Position numbers and translations under genes: made by a program. A stretch of DNA of 64,000 bases from DATMNI01 sp963817515 (lineage in GTDB: Bacteria; Acidobacteriota; Terriglobia; Bryobacterales; Bryobacteraceae), in NCBI GenBank assembly GCA_963817515.1, contig CAWFPJ010000023.1:558001-622000 (forward strand), read 5' to 3'. The notes beneath the pieces were generated by a model, which searched no databases, had not been told where the DNA came from, and was given only the letters and a program-made list of their open reading frames with translations. Shown here one piece after another: positions 51,958 through 63,374 of the stretch (position 1 is its first letter; each line of letters starts with the position of its first letter).

Positions 51958-53385
51958 ATGAAGAGATTTTTGACGCGTAGGCAGGCGTTGCAGGATGCCG
52001 CCATCGGGTTCGGAGCGATGGCAGTGAACTCCATGTTGCAACAGGAGCGGATGTTTGCGGCGGAAGCGGCCCTGGCCAAAGAGCGGGTGTACGATCTGAC
52101 GCCCAAGCCGCCGCATTTTGCCGCCAAGGCAAAGCGAGTCATCTTCATTTACATCGGCGGCGGGCCGAGCACCATCGACATGTTCGATCCCAAGCCCGCG
52201 CTGCTGAAGTATGACGGCAAGCCGGCGCCGTTTGAGATCAAGGGGCGGGCGCTGAACGGCTCGCAGCAGATCATGGCCAGCCCGTGGAAATTCACCGACT
52301 GCGGGGAGAGCGGCCGCCAGGTCTCGGACCTGCTGCCGCATTTCCAGAAGGTGGTGGATAAGGTAACGTTCGTGCGCTCCATGACCACGGACCGCATCGA
52401 CCATTCCACGGCGCAGTTCACCTTCGTCACCGGCCGCGGCTTCACCGGATTCCCCGCCATCGGCTCATGGGTGAGCTATGCCTTGGGCACCGAGAACCAG
52501 AACCTGCCGGCCTATATCGCGCTGGGCCAGGGCGCGACCATCGGCGACCGGGCGCATTCCTCGGCCTGGCTGCCGCCGGTGTACAACGGCACATCAATGC
52601 GTGCCGATCCGAAGACTCCGATTTTCGACATCAAGCGGCCGGAGAACATGAGCCTGGATCAGCAGCGGCGGCTGCTGGACATGGTGGAAGGTCTGGATCG
52701 CGAGCACAAGATCCAATATCCGCTGGATCAGGATCTGGAATCGCGCATCGCCAACTATGAGTTAGCCGCGCGCATGCAGGTGGAAGCGCTGAAAGTGGCG
52801 GACCTGGACCAGGAGAGCGAGGCTACCAAGAAGCTCTATGGGATCGACGCCAAGGTGGGGGGCCCGTTCGGGCGGCTGTGCCTGATGGCGCGGCGCCTGG
52901 CGGAAAAGGACGTGCGCTTCATCCAGGTATACGGCGGCGGCGGCGGCAACTGGGACACGCACAACAACATTGAGGGTCAGCTGCCGGGCCTGTGCGAGTA
53001 TATCGACCAGGGCATGTCGGGGCTGCTGATCGACCTGGAGCAGCGCGGAATGTTGAAGGATACGCTGGTGGTCTGGTCCGGCGAATTCGGGCGGCTGCCG
53101 ACGATTGAGGCCAAGAACTCGAAACCCGGCCGCGACCACAATCCGTACGGCTTCAGCATGTGGATGGCGGGCGCGGGCCTGAAGCCCGGCTTCGACTACG
53201 GGCAGACCGATGAGTTAGGATATTCAGCGGCCCGGGACTTCAAGTGCGGCCACAGCGACATTCACGCCACGGTGCAGCACCTGCTGGGAATCGACTACCA
53301 GAAGAACACTTTCCCTTACGAAGGCCGCAACGAATCGCTGGTGGGCGTCACCCCCGCCCGCGTTTTGAAGGACCTCTTCGCATAA
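51958..53385 (+). CDS. DUF1501 family protein, second copy
   Basis: 475 residues from ATG 51958, with GGGAGAGAAG upstream. The N-terminus MKRFLTRRQALQDAAIGFGA has a twin-arginine-like pair followed by a modestly hydrophobic stretch, so Tat export is likely. Conserved blocks are VIFIYIGGGPSTIDMFDPKPAL, SDLLPHFQKVVDKVTFVRSM, RFIQVYGGGGGNWDTHNN, DTLVVWSGEFGRLPTIE and GRDHNPYGFSMWMAGAGLKPG. It pairs with the DUF1549/1553 gene just upstream, as in the first pair, but the two DUF1501 proteins are clearly diverged paralogues. Sulfatase/alkaline phosphatase-like fold; substrate unknown. Confidence 0.88.
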   Translation: MKRFLTRRQALQDAAIGFGAMAVNSMLQQERMFAAEAALAKERVYDLTPKPPHFAAKAKRVIFIYIGGGPSTIDMFDPKPALLKYDGKPAPFEIKGRALNGSQQIMASPWKFTDCGESGRQVSDLLPHFQKVVDKVTFVRSMTTDRIDHSTAQFTFVTGRGFTGFPAIGSWVSYALGTENQNLPAYIALGQGATIGDRAHSSAWLPPVYNGTSMRADPKTPIFDIKRPENMSLDQQRRLLDMVEGLDREHKIQYPLDQDLESRIANYELAARMQVEALKVADLDQESEATKKLYGIDAKVGGPFGRLCLMARRLAEKDVRFIQVYGGGGGNWDTHNNIEGQLPGLCEYIDQGMSGLLIDLEQRGMLKDTLVVWSGEFGRLPTIEAKNSKPGRDHNPYGFSMWMAGAGLKPGFDYGQTDELGYSAARDFKCGHSDIHATVQHLLGIDYQKNTFPYEGRNESLVGVTPARVLKDLFA

Positions 53386-53437
53386 AGACCGTGGAGCGGC
53401 CTTCAGGCTGCCATGCCCGGATTCAATCCGGGCACAC

Positions 53438-53773
53438 TCACTGACATCCAGTTGGCCCGGGAACGCAGCCCGAGTCAACCACGATGTTTTCTACTTTGAT
53501 CGTGTCGCCGTCAAGATTTCCTGAGATCTTGACCTTGTGGCCCGCATGCTCGACAGCTTTCGTCTGGTCGTCCAGTTTGTAAACTTTGGCGTCCTCGGTC
53601 AACAGAACCGCCGGTGAGCCGCCTTTGATGCACTTGCGCGCACAGGCTTCGTTGCCCTTCATCGCCGGCTTTGAGGCGCAGGACTGGTCGATGACATAAC
53701 CGACAAATTCAGCGGCGTTGGCGGCAGTTGAGACGATCAACGCAAAAGTAAATAGCGCGATTCCCCTTTTCAT
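53438..53773 (-). CDS. Small secreted DUF5818-like protein
   Basis: 111 residues. Signal peptide MKRGIALFTFALIVSTAANA, then EFVGYVIDQSCASKPAMKGNEACARKCIKGGSPAVLLTEDAKVYKLDD and HAGHKVKISGNLDGDTIKVENIVVDSGC. The pattern of a first strand with C-A-x, a second CARKC pair, and a C-terminal OB-like strand with G-x-DTIKVE is seen in small acidobacterial periplasmic proteins. Function unknown; four or five Cys may form disulfides or bind metal. It diverges from the gene at 53828, with a GAGTG-N5-CACTC inverted repeat (53789-53803) in the gap that could be an operator. Confidence 0.65.
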   Translation of the reverse strand: MKRGIALFTFALIVSTAANAAEFVGYVIDQSCASKPAMKGNEACARKCIKGGSPAVLLTEDAKVYKLDDQTKAVEHAGHKVKISGNLDGDTIKVENIVVDSGCVPGPTGCQ

Positions 53774-53788
53774 ACGTAGGCCTCCTTT

Positions 53789-53803
53789 GAGTGAGAGCCA
53801 CTC
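53789..53803. promoter_or_regulatory. Inverted repeat in a divergent promoter region
   Basis: GAGTG (53789-53793) and CACTC (53799-53803) are separated by five bases, 15 bases upstream of the small secreted protein gene and 24 before the divergent GTG at 53828. A regulator site is possible but unproven. Confidence 0.25.
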
Positions 53804-53827
53804 TGGATTGGGTATATCCTATCACAA

Positions 53828-54977
53828 GTGGACAAAAATCAGTTCGAGTTGTTGGAGCAAACGCTGCGGTCCGACGGCCCTGAAGCCGTCTTCGACCGGC
53901 TGATCCGCGGAGCCCGGGAAGAAAAGGACTGCGCGCATGCTTTTCGGTGCGCGGATGATGCAGGTCCGCCACCGGCTGGGCCTTCCGCTGATCGAGACCG
54001 AACCGGTTCTCGATCTCGAAAGCCAGCAGCGTCCGGCGTACGAAACGGCCTTAAGAGAAGCCGCGCGAGAGGCGGGAGAGCTGCGTCTGGCCGGCGGTGA
54101 CATCATCGGCGCGTGGCCGTATTTTAAGGCCATTGGCGAGACGGCGCCGGTGGCCGCCGCTATTGAGAATCTAAACATCGAAGACGCAACCCAGCGCGAA
54201 AACGTGGAGCGCGTGATCGAGCTTGCCTTCCAGGAAGGTGTCAATCCGCGGAAAGGCTTCGAGCTGTTACTGGAGCACCGCGGCATCTGCAGCGCCATCA
54301 CGTGGTTCGGATACAACCGCGATTACGGCAGCCGCCAGGCCTGTCTGCTGCTGTTGGTTCGGACGCTTCACCGCCAGGTGGCATCGGCTCTGAAAGAGAC
54401 CATCGCCTCGGCGGAAGGCGCCGCGCCCCAGACCGACAGTATCGCTGAGCTGATCGCGGGCCGCGCGTGGCTGTTTGAGGGGATGAGCAGTTACACCGAC
54501 AGCACGCATTTGACTTCGGTTCTGCGATTTACTCCGGAGCTTGAGGACGCCGGGACGCTGCGCATGGCCCTCGAACTGGCCGAATACGGCCTGTGTCTGG
54601 ACCCCATGTTTCATTTTCGCGGAGATCCGCCATTTGAGGACACCTATCTCGATCACGCCATGTATTTGAAGGCGCTGCTCGGCCAGGACGTCGAGGCCGC
54701 TATTGCCCACTTTCGCAAGAAAGCCGAGCCGCCGGCCGCGATGCCCGGGGACACCGCCGCCGCCGAGGTCTTGATCGATCTGCTGGTGCAGCTCAAGCGC
54801 TATGCGGAGGCCATAGAAGTTTCGGTCGCTTATCTCCCGGACGACAACAACACGCCGCTGAGCTGTCCTTCGGCTTTACAGTTGTGCCAAATGGCGGGCG
54901 ATTACGCTACCTTGCGCAGCCTGGCGCGCCGGAGCGAAGATGTGCTGGGATTTGTCGCAGGAGTGATCCAAGGCTGA
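53828..54977 (+). pseudogene. Unknown helical protein, one frameshift
   Basis: Starts at GTG 53828 (MDKNQFELLEQTLRSDGPEAVFDRLIRGAREEKD) and, after a break near 53920-53937, continues in another frame as LFGARMMQVRHRLGLPLIETEPVLDL to the stop at 54977. Together about 380 residues, mostly alpha helical, with no catalytic motif I recognise. The piece LFGARMMQVRHRLGLPLI recurs in hypothetical proteins of Planctomycetes and Acidobacteria. The break is a single base near the GAAAAGG run, so it may be a sequence error. An intrinsic terminator follows the gene. Confidence 0.6.
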
Positions 54978-55005
54978 GAGTACTGGTCTTCCTGGCGTTA
55001 AGATA

Positions 55006-55037
55006 GCCCGAGAAATCCTTCTCAATCGGGCCTTTTT
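55006..55037 (+). terminator. Intrinsic terminator after the 53.8-55.0 kb gene
   Basis: GCCCGA (55006-55011) pairs with TCGGGC (55026-55031), followed by CTTTTT. Stem, loop and T-run are those expected for a rho-independent terminator. It lies 29 bases after the stop codon and 72 before the next gene. Confidence 0.75.
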
Positions 55038-55108
55038 GCTGTATCCTATGTTCACACAAGAACAGTGCGCCCGCAAGGTGCAACAGGAATGAGTTAGGGG
55101 GTCTGATT

Positions 55109-58100
55109 ATGAGGAAGCGTCTTTTTGCAGCGGTATCTCTGATTCCGCTGCTCACCGCGAGTCTGTACGCTCAACTCGCGACCACTACATCGCTGGTCGG
55201 CACAGTCAGCGATACCAGCGGCAAGTCAATTCCAAACGCCAAGGTTACCGCGGTGGAGGCCGGCACACGGGACACACACACCACCACGACCACGGACCAA
55301 GGCTATTACAGCTTTGAGTTCGTCCGCGTTGGCACCTACAACATCAGCGTGGAGGTTGCCGGCTTTCAGAAGGTGACGAAAACCGGAATCCTGGTCGAGA
55401 TCAACCAGACCGTCCGTACCGACATCACGCTGGCGGTGGGCGCCATATCGCAGTCGGTCACGGTTGAGGCCGCCAGCACGGCCATCAAGACCGACGACGC
55501 CACCGTTTCGGAGATCATCAGCACGCGCAGTGTTGCGGAGCTGCCGCTGAACGGCCGCGACCCGATGCAGCTCGCCGTTACTACGCCTGGCGTGCTTCTG
55601 GGAAGTAAGACGTCCTTCACCGGCATGCCGCCGGGCGAGGATTTCGTCGGCGCCGGGACGCGCGAGATCCAGAACAGCATGTCGCTCGACGGCATCAGCA
55701 TCATGAACAATCTGATCACCGTCACCAACACCCGGCCTATGGTGGAAACGGTGCAGGAGGTGGAGGTCCAGACCGGCACTTACTCGGCCCAATATGGCGC
55801 CTATATGGGCGTTCACATCAACATGGTCACCAAGTCCGGTACCAACCAGATCCATGGCGCGCTGGTGGAATTCCTCCGCAACCAGGTTCTGGACGCCCGT
55901 AACTTCTTCACCTTGCCTACGCCTGCGAATCCGACAGCGTCCAAGCCGCCGCTGCGCCAGAACCAGTTCGGCGTCGAGTTCGATGGGCCCGTTTTCATTC
56001 CGAAGATCTACAACGGCAAGGACAAGACCTTCTTCATGGCATCCTACGAAGGCTTCCGCCTGGTACAGCAGTCCACCTCGCTATCGACCGAAATGCCGGC
56101 CGCTTTTTTCACCGGCAATTTCTCCCAGGTACCCACCGCGAGCATTACCGGCGGCGCCATCAAAGATCCGCTGAACGGCAACACGCCGTTCCCCGGCAAT
56201 ATCATCCCGGCAGCTCGCATCTCGCCGATTGTCGCCAAGCTGCAGCAGTACTATCCGGCGACCAACCTGCCCGGCCTGGCCAGCAATTTCTCCGTGCCGG
56301 TGCCAACCACCGCAAAGCTACAACCAGACCAGTGGACCGCATCGATCAGAACATCGGCGACAAAATCCGGTTGTATGTGCGCGCCCACTATCAGAATTGG
56401 AACGTGTTTGGCGGCAATGCGGTCCCGGTCAACGGCACTACCACGCCCACCACCGTGACCAACTACACCGTCGGCTACACCCACACGCTGACGCCGAACC
56501 TGGTGAACGATTTCCGCGTGGGCCGGAATTTCTTCAACACTGCGACCGTCAACCCGTTCTCCAGCAATGGCCAGAAAACCGCCGGCACCGACTTGGGAAT
56601 CCCGGGCTTCACCGGAGACTCCGCGTACAACAACCCCGGCATTCCGGACTTCAACATCACCGGCTTCAACGGATTAGCCAACGGCTCGAACCAACTGGTA
56701 TCAGAACGACAGCACCAGTCAGCTTTCCGAACAGATCAGTTGGAGCCACGGCGCGCACAACATCATGGCCGGAATGGAATTCCGCAGGCTGGCCACCGGC
56801 CGCGCCGCCGTCAACAGCGCGCGCGGCACTTTCACCTTCAACGGAACGCTGACCGGTTATGCGCCGGCCGATTTCATTCTCGGCACTACCGCAAAGCTTC
56901 GCCACGCCGGGACCGGAAGTCCGCGGACGCGTCGCCGAATGGCGCGACGGCTTCTTCGTGCTCGACAAGTGGCAGGTCTCGCGCAAACTGACCCTCAATT
57001 ACGGCCTCCGCTATGAGCTGCCCACGGTGGCGTATACGATCAACGGCAACGCCACCGAGCTGAATCCGCAACCAGACCGCCCTGGTCGGCGGCACGCCCG
57101 GCTTCCACTTCACCGCCCCCAACCACAACGATTGGGCGCCCCGCCTGGGCTTCGCCTACCGCATCAACGAGAAGACCGTGTTCCGCGCCGGCGGCGGCAT
57201 CTATTACAACCCGAACCAGACCAACAGCTATACGTTCCTGAACACCAATCCGCCCTACACCACGATCCTTACCTGCACCTGGTCTGCCGGACTCACGCCG
57301 CCCACCTTGTCCAACCCGTTTGGTTCCGCCGGGCGTCTGCCCGACGTCTCCCACTGCCGGCACGATCGTGACCGATCCCTGGAATCAGCCCACGGCCCGC
57401 ATGAATCAGTGGAGCGCCGGCCTGGAACGCCAGTTGTGGAGCGGCGGCGGTCTCGAGCTGCAGTATCTCGGCTCGCATTCCTACCACCTGGACCGCAGCT
57501 TTTACAACAACACCCCTCTGCCCGGACCGGGCTCAGTCAACTCGCGCCGGCCCAATCCGCTGTTCGGCCCCATCCGCACCATCAACAACGACGAGATCGC
57601 CAACTACGAGAGCATGAGCGTGATTTTCCGCCAGCGCATGACGCACGGCCTGCAGATGCTGGCCAGCTACACCTGGTCGCACACGCTCGATGTCACCACC
57701 GACTCCAACGGCGGAGGCACGCCGATGAATCCCTACTGGTGGAAAGCCGATTACGGCAACTCCAACTGGGACATCCGTCACCGGCTTGTGGCCACCTTCG
57801 TCTACGACATCCCGTTCTTCGCTGTCTCCAACCCGCTGTTGAAGGGCGCATTCACCGCGTGGCAGGCCAACGGCATCGTCACGATTCAAACCGGCTTTCC
57901 GTTCAACGTCTCCACCGGAACCGACACCGCCAACACCGCCTCCAGCGGCACCTACCGGCCGGACCTGGTTCACGCGGCGAGCGACAACTGCGGACGCGGG
58001 CATCTGGTCGGATGCATCGACGCGACCGCTTTCACGGTGGCGGATCTGTATCCCATCACGCCCACCAACTATCGCGTATGGGAATGCCGGCCGCAACCTG

Positions 58101-58319
58101 CTCTACGGCCCGGGCTCGCAGACCGTCAATTTCTCCGTGTTCAAGAACTTCCCGATCAAGGAGCGCCTCAAGTTCCAGTTCCGCTTCGAGACGTTCGCCT
58201 TGTTCAACCACACGAACTTCAGCAATCCGTCCGCGACCATCAACACGTCGTCGTTCGGCAACATCACCAGCGCGAGCGGCAACCGCAATATACAGTTGGG
58301 GGCGAAGCTGCAGTTTTAG
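55109..58319 (+). pseudogene. Oar-like TonB-dependent receptor (copy 3), about six frameshifts
   Basis: The N-terminal 400 residues are intact from ATG 55109: signal peptide, CarboxypepD_reg (SLVGTVSDTSGKSIPNAKVTAVEAG), plug (LPLNGRDPMQLAVTTPGV, VQEVEVQTGTYSAQYGAYMGVHINMVTKSGTNQIHG). Homology then jumps between frames near 56325, 56691, 56897, 57070, 57320 and 58076, for example RIDQNIGDKIRLYVRAHYQNW, then DSTSQLSEQISWSHGAHN, then VRGRVAEWRDGFFVLDKWQVS, then GTPGFHFTAPNHNDWAPRLG, then GTIVTDPWNQPTARMNQWS, then GNAGRNLLYGPGSQTVNFSVF and the stop at 58319. All segments read as good barrel sequence, so the indels are recent or are sequence errors. The two other TonB receptors in the window are intact. 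Confidence 0.85.
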
Positions 58320-59618
58320 GGCGGTGGTAACGGGGAGCGCTTCGATCGACGCCACCAGATCGCCGGTCAGCCGCAGCACGTTCCAGCGGCTCTTTTCCAT
58401 GGCGTACTGCGCGTCGTAGAAGGCCACCCACTTGTCATTCTCCACGATCCGCGCCTCCTCCACCAGGCGCAGGGAGGCGCGGCCTTCCTGCGTCTGGGCC
58501 AGGATGACCGAGAGCTGTTCGCGCGCCACTTCCAGATCCAATCGCGACACCTCGGCCGCGGTCTCGGCCTTTTTCAGGTCGCGGAATGACTTCTGAAGAT
58601 CCGAGCTGACGCGGTTCCGCGCGCTAGTCAACTGGATTCTCAGATGCGAGATTTCGGTTTGCGTCTGAGCCATCTGCGCGCCCACACCCGGCCCCGTCAA
58701 CAGCGGTAATTGGAAAGAGAGGCCGATTTGTCCGTTGTTGCGCTGGAACCGGTTGAAGTACTGTTCGTAGTTGTTGAACTTGGCGAACAATCCGTACTGC
58801 GCCACCAGGTCCACACGCGGCAAACGCGCGGCGTTGTGGCCGCGCACTTCCAAACCCTTGGCGGCAATTTCGGATTGCAGCTTGCGCAGATCCTTATTGG
58901 ATTCGAGTGCCGACCGAATGGCTTGGTCCTCGGACTGCGGCAGCGCCGGCGCGGGCCGCTGCTCGGCCACCGGCCGCACACGGTCGTCAGCCGAAAGACC
59001 GAGGGCCAGGGCGAGCGCGGTTTCCGTGGTGTCCCGTTCGGCGTCCAGCTCTTCGGCAACCTGGCGCGCGCGCGCCACCTGGAACGCTGCCTGCTTTTCC
59101 GCCAGCGGCAGGGCGCGGCCCTCGCGAACCTGGGCCTGAACGGTTTCAAGGACCCTCTGCAGACTCTCCGCATCCTTGCGCGCCAGTTCTTCCACGCGAA
59201 CCGCGCGTTCGGCATCCAGATAGAGCTCGGCCGTGCGATAAGCCACTTCATCCCGTTTGCCGGCCACGCTGAACCCGGCGCCGCGAACCCCTTCCCTGGC
59301 CTGCGCCACCGCAAAAGTCTGGGGCCGGTTAAACAGGTACTGGCTGGCATGCGCCTGCACAATGCTGGGCGCCGAACCTTCGATGCTCATGGGGAAACCG
59401 TTGCTGTAAGCCAGCCCGCTGCCCACCGTAAGGCGCGGCGTAAACGGATCCCTGGCTACCCGCACGGCCTGCCGTGCATTCTCCTCATCAAGGCGCGCGA
59501 GTGCGATATCGGGGTTCTGCCTGACCGCAATCTCCACCGCCTGACGCAGCGTCATGGGGCGAAGTTCGCCGCGCAGCATACCAACCAATCCCAGGAAAAA
59601 GAGCGCTACTTTTGACAT
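58056..59618 (-). CDS. TolC-family outer membrane efflux protein with read-through 3' end
   Basis: 520 residues as read; the first ~430 are TolC-like: short N-terminal signal, MTLRQAVEIAVRQNPDIALARLDEENARQAVRVARD, helical repeats (RTAELYLDAERAVRVEELARKDAESLQRVLETVQAQVREGRALPLAEKQ) and the second half (LRKLQSEIAAKGLEVRGHNAARLPRVDLVAQYG, FQLPLLTGPGVGAQMAQTQTEISHLRIQ). The frame then runs 264 bases into the antisense of the TonB gene. In the neighbouring frame a stop lies at 58316-58318, right at the TonB stop, so a single-base indel would give a normal end. It would export small molecules or assist a RND or ABC pump; no partner is adjacent. Confidence 0.75.
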   Translation of the reverse strand: MSKVALFFLGLVGMLRGELRPMTLRQAVEIAVRQNPDIALARLDEENARQAVRVARDPFTPRLTVGSGLAYSNGFPMSIEGSAPSIVQAHASQYLFNRPQTFAVAQAREGVRGAGFSVAGKRDEVAYRTAELYLDAERAVRVEELARKDAESLQRVLETVQAQVREGRALPLAEKQAAFQVARARQVAEELDAERDTTETALALALGLSADDRVRPVAEQRPAPALPQSEDQAIRSALESNKDLRKLQSEIAAKGLEVRGHNAARLPRVDLVAQYGLFAKFNNYEQYFNRFQRNNGQIGLSFQLPLLTGPGVGAQMAQTQTEISHLRIQLTSARNRVSSDLQKSFRDLKKAETAAEVSRLDLEVAREQLSVILAQTQEGRASLRLVEEARIVENDKWVAFYDAQYAMEKSRWNVLRLTGDLVASIEALPVTTALKLQLRPQLYIAVAARAGDVAERRRVDGRGRIAEVRVVEQGERLEAELELEALLDREVLEHGEIDGLRARAVEQVAAGIPIRDSWWA

Positions 59619-59667
59619 ACCTAATTGTAGCGGCGGTTTCCAGACTACTCTAGAGTCTTAGAATCGG

Positions 59668-60090
59668 ATGACCACGGAACAAGAACTCCGCGAGAAATTG
59701 CGCAAGATCTCGGCGCTGTTTGAAGGCGCCACCACGGCCGGCGAGCGCAATGCCGCCGCGGCCGCCATTGTGCGCGTGAAGCAGGCCCTGGCCGCTCTCG
59801 GGCAGACCGAACGGCCCATCGAGCTGCAATTCTCCCTGCCCGACCGCTGGCAGCGGCGTCTGTTCGCGGCGCTGTGCCGCCGGTATGGCCTGGAACCCTA
59901 CCGCTACAAACGGCAGCGCTACACCACGCTGATGGTGCGGGTTCCAAGATCGTTTGTGGACCGGACACTGTGGCCCGAGTACATGGAACTCAAGGCCGCG
60001 CTGGACGAGTATCTGAGCGAGGCCACCGAGAGGATCATTCGGGAAGAGGTTTACGGCGATGCCGGAGAGGCGCCGGAACGGGCAGGATAA
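59668..60090 (+). CDS. Conserved hypothetical protein, DUF2786-like N-terminus
   Basis: 140 residues. The N-terminal helix pair REKLRKISALFEGATTAGERNAAAAAIVRVKQAL resembles the DUF2786 pattern. The rest (IELQFSLPDRWQRRLFAALCRRYGL, KRQRYTTLMVRVPRSFVDRTLWPEYMELKAALDEYLSEATERIIREEVYG) reads as a small mixed alpha/beta domain, rich in Arg. No signal peptide or membrane segment. The function is unknown. ACTCTAGAGT, a 10-base palindrome, lies at 59647-59656 just upstream. The ABC permease starts 133 bases after its stop. Confidence 0.55.
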   Translation: MTTEQELREKLRKISALFEGATTAGERNAAAAAIVRVKQALAALGQTERPIELQFSLPDRWQRRLFAALCRRYGLEPYRYKRQRYTTLMVRVPRSFVDRTLWPEYMELKAALDEYLSEATERIIREEVYGDAGEAPERAG

Positions 60091-60223
60091 GCGGCAGTTT
60101 CGATTTCGATCTTCGTCGTTCCCGAAATCGGACACAACGATCTGTGTGCACCGATACCGCTGTTGCGAATACAATCACTTCTGTTGCGTGAGTCCTGGCA
60201 TCGCAATTGCGGCGATAGACGGC

Positions 60224-62659
<2,436 letters not shown>

Positions 62660-62695
62660 AAGCGGAACGGTTGACGCGGCAAACCTCACCGTAAT

Positions 62696-63019
62696 CTACC
62701 GGCTTCCCGATGGTTCGTCGTCATCGTCAATGGCCGGTCTCTCGGGTAACATACGCTGATGCAAGATACGGGAAACCAGAATGCCTCCGGCTTCCTGCCG
62801 GTAAAACACGACGTGCCGGCCGTGCTCCAAGCGGCGCAAGCCGGGGCGAACATAATCGCAAGGCCGGCCTAGAGTCGGGTTGGCCGCAAGCATCTGGCAA
62901 CACACCTCAAGCTCGCCGATATAAGTTACGGCCTGGTCTTCGCCCCAGGTACGAAGGGTATAAGCGCCGATGCTCATCAAGTCTGCGGAGGCGCGAAGCG
63001 AGAACCGAAAGGCAGCCAC
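62696..63019 (-). CDS. parE: ParE-family toxin
   Basis: 107 residues from GTG 63019, starting three bases after the antitoxin stop. RelE/ParE fold pattern: FRFSLRASADLMSIGAYTLRTWGEDQAVTYIGELEVCCQMLAANPTLGRPCDYVRPGLRRLEHGRHVVFYRQEAGGILVSRILHQRMLPERP. The end RILHQRMLPERP and the LRRLEHGRHVVFYR strand are typical of ParE toxins, which poison DNA gyrase. It forms a toxin-antitoxin pair with the gene at 63023. Confidence 0.85.
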   Translation of the reverse strand: MAAFRFSLRASADLMSIGAYTLRTWGEDQAVTYIGELEVCCQMLAANPTLGRPCDYVRPGLRRLEHGRHVVFYRQEAGGILVSRILHQRMLPERPAIDDDDEPSGSR

Positions 63020-63022
63020 AGA

Positions 63023-63280
63023 CTAACGTGCCATTGTCGGTAGGTTGAGTGACTTCCGAACATGCGCAAATACGTTGCCCCCGGCAATGCCGCTTGCGTC
63101 ACCTGCATCAATGGCCGAACGCAGCACGGCAAGCTTGGCTTCGTGTTGCTGTTCCTCACGCTCCAATGTCCGCAGTGCGGCGCGCACAACCTCGCTGGCA
63201 TTTTCGAAGCGTCCGCTCTCTACCTTTGCTAGCACGAAGCGGTCGAGTTCGTCGGTCAGATTGACGTTGCGGGTGGGCAT
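63023..63280 (-). CDS. parD: ParD-family antitoxin
   Basis: 85 residues from ATG 63280. The ribbon-helix-helix N-terminus MPTRNVNLTDELDRFVLAKV then ESGRFENASEVVRAALRTLEREEQQHEAKLAVLRSAIDAGDASGIA matches ParD type I. It binds DNA as a dimer and its C-terminus neutralises ParE, the next gene. The operon probably autoregulates from the 94 bases upstream (63281-63374), in which I see no obvious palindrome. Confidence 0.88.
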   Translation of the reverse strand: MPTRNVNLTDELDRFVLAKVESGRFENASEVVRAALRTLEREEQQHEAKLAVLRSAIDAGDASGIAGGNVFAHVRKSLNLPTMAR

Positions 63281-63374
63281 AGCAATGCTCTCTCCGGACG
63301 GTATGACTTCGAGCCCATCGTAACAGAATTGGCAAGGATTGCCAATAGCCATTTCGGCTGAACCGGCAACCTGC

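Noticed and set aside
49807..52404. 865-codon minus-strand frame
   Set aside because: Shadow of the second DUF1549/1553 and DUF1501 genes; spans their intergenic gap with low-complexity translation and no recognisable domain.
55109..58319. Phase-variable receptor
   Set aside because: No homopolymer or short tandem repeat long enough to drive switching was found at the break points.
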